Shown here: piece after piece, positions 63,234 through 64,000 of the stretch
How positions within the stretch are numbered: the stretch's first letter is position 1
Layout of the letters: each line of letters begins with the position of its first letter
DNA from: Hymenobacter jeollabukensis
GTDB lineage: Bacteria; Bacteroidota; Bacteroidia; Cytophagales; Hymenobacteraceae
Assembly: GCF_005771675.1 (NCBI RefSeq)
Contig: NZ_VAJM01000001.1
Coordinates: forward strand, 806,001-870,000
DNA: 64,000 nucleotides
Direction: 5' to 3'
Made by a program: the position numbers and the translations under genes
Notes under the pieces: generated by a model
Told to the model about the DNA's origin: nothing
What the model saw: only the letters and a program-made list of their open reading frames with translations
Databases searched by the model: none

Positions 63234-64000
63234 TCAGTTTCGCACTCGGTACACGGGTTGCACGGCGCGGCCGTGCAGGTATTGGTCGAGGCCCTCGTCG
63301 ATGGCGCGGCGGTACACGGCCAGGGCTTCGTGAATTCGTTCGGCGGTTAGCTCAATGTCGGCGGGCTGGTGGGCGTAGCTCACGATGAGCGAGGGCAGCA
63401 GCAGGCCGCGGCGCAGCGTTTCCTGCAAAAACAGCGTGCGGAAGCCCTGCGAAGGCAGCCCGGCAGCGTCGCGGGTGACGTAGATCATGCACTGCGGTGG
63501 CCCCTGCAGACTGAAGTAGTCGGTCAGGCCGTGCTCGGCAATGGACTGCTCGAGCAGGCGGCGCAGGTAGTCGCCGGCCTGGCGCAGGTGCTCGATGACC
63601 GGCTCGCGGCGGTAGGTAGCCAGCACCTCGCGCATGGCGGCCAGGGCGTGGCTTTCGGCGCCGTAGGTGGTCGAGAGCAGGAACACGCGCTCCTTGTCGT
63701 GGTGCAGGCCGCCCAGCTCCATCAGCTCGCGCCGGCCGGTGAGGGCCGCGATGCTGAAGCCGTTGCCGAGGGCTTTGGCCCAGGTGCTCAGGTCGGGGCG
63801 CACGCCGTAGGCCGCCTGGGCGCCGCCCACGTGCCAGCGCAGGCCGGTGATGATTTCGTCGAAGATGAGCACGGTGCCGTGCTGGTCGCAGAGGCGGCGC
63901 AGGCCGGGCAGAAAGCCGGGCGCGGGCGGCACGTCCTTTTCGATTTCGAGGATCAGGCAGGCCACCTGCCCCGGATGCTCCCGAAACAGCTGCTCCACCG
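63234..64000 (-). CDS. class III aminotransferase (GSA-aminomutase-like), 5' end outside window
   Basis: The frame is open to the right edge; about 255 C-terminal residues are visible. [22 protein letters not shown] holds the PLP-aspartate region and [17 protein letters not shown] contains the PLP lysine. This matches glutamate-1-semialdehyde aminomutase-like enzymes, which in surface-polysaccharide loci often act on sugars or small acids rather than in heme synthesis. It is transcribed towards the exopolysaccharide locus. An imperfect hairpin at about 63165-63205 may terminate it. Confidence 0.85.
   Translation of the reverse strand, partial: VEQLFREHPGQVACLILEIEKDVPPAPGFLPGLRRLCDQHGTVLIFDEIITGLRWHVGGAQAAYGVRPDLSTWAKALGNGFSIAALTGRRELMELGGLHHDKERVFLLSTTYGAESHALAAMREVLATYRREPVIEHLRQAGDYLRRLLEQSIAEHGLTDYFSLQGPPQCMIYVTRDAAGLPSQGFRTLFLQETLRRGLLLPSLIVSYAHQPADIELTAERIHEALAVYRRAIDEGLDQYLHGRAVQPVYRVRN

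Overview
The window is GC-rich DNA from a member of the Bacteroidota, most like Hymenobacter or a close relative in the Cytophagales. The gene content fits: a SusB-like GH97 alpha-glucosidase, DUF2911 and DUF5958 proteins, and a SulP/carbonic anhydrase pair. So do the control signals: -7 boxes of the form TAnnTTTG or TAnnTTCG, no clear Shine-Dalgarno sequences, and G-poor CU/CA-rich leaders. Genus assignment is inference.

Positions 1-17,741 hold housekeeping and mixed genes. They include the end of a beta-ketoacyl synthase, a secreted M28 peptidase, a slipin, small membrane and PH-like proteins, GNAT and DUF5958 proteins, the GH97 enzyme, a large lipoprotein, DUF2911 and TraB/Tiki-like proteins, a probable 41-residue basic protein, the lysine-pathway pair lysC-lysA (separated by a 92-bp inverted-repeat element), and an ArnT-like GT39 glycosyltransferase. 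Positions 18,058-29,616 hold an SDR/DUF2867 oxidoreductase, an unusual Lgt-like membrane domain fused to a barrel-like domain, and a leftward set of genes around topoisomerase III, including a broken zinc-ribbon gene. Positions 29,775-34,888 hold a leftward carbonic anhydrase-SulP bicarbonate module and an OmpR-family two-component system. A shared 11-bp-period direct repeat upstream of both SulP and the response regulator suggests that the regulator controls both.

Positions 35,196-62,805 form a single-direction exopolysaccharide locus of about 27.6 kb. It starts from a good Bacteroidota promoter (35,036-35,066). It encodes Wza-like export protein, Wzc-like tyrosine kinase, Wzx-like flippase, Wzy-like polymerase, a run of GT4, GT2, GT61 and GT-A transferases, a hexapeptide acyltransferase, a GT11-like fucosyltransferase with its GDP-fucose supply (gmd, fcl), and UDP-glucuronate-type nucleotide-sugar enzymes. 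Two paralogous secreted beta-helix proteins lie in the middle. The larger carries three malectin-like modules and has its own promoter, long leader and terminator. These two proteins are the best candidates here for a less-described function: an extracellular polymer-modifying or polymer-binding pair tied to a fucosylated exopolysaccharide. No initiating phosphoglycosyl transferase lies in the window.

Several families of short palindromic repeats punctuate the window, and an 8-bp-periodic (YTCACCAN)n leader precedes at least six start codons. A perfect 56-bp palindrome closes the exopolysaccharide locus. The window ends in a leftward class III aminotransferase cut by the right edge.
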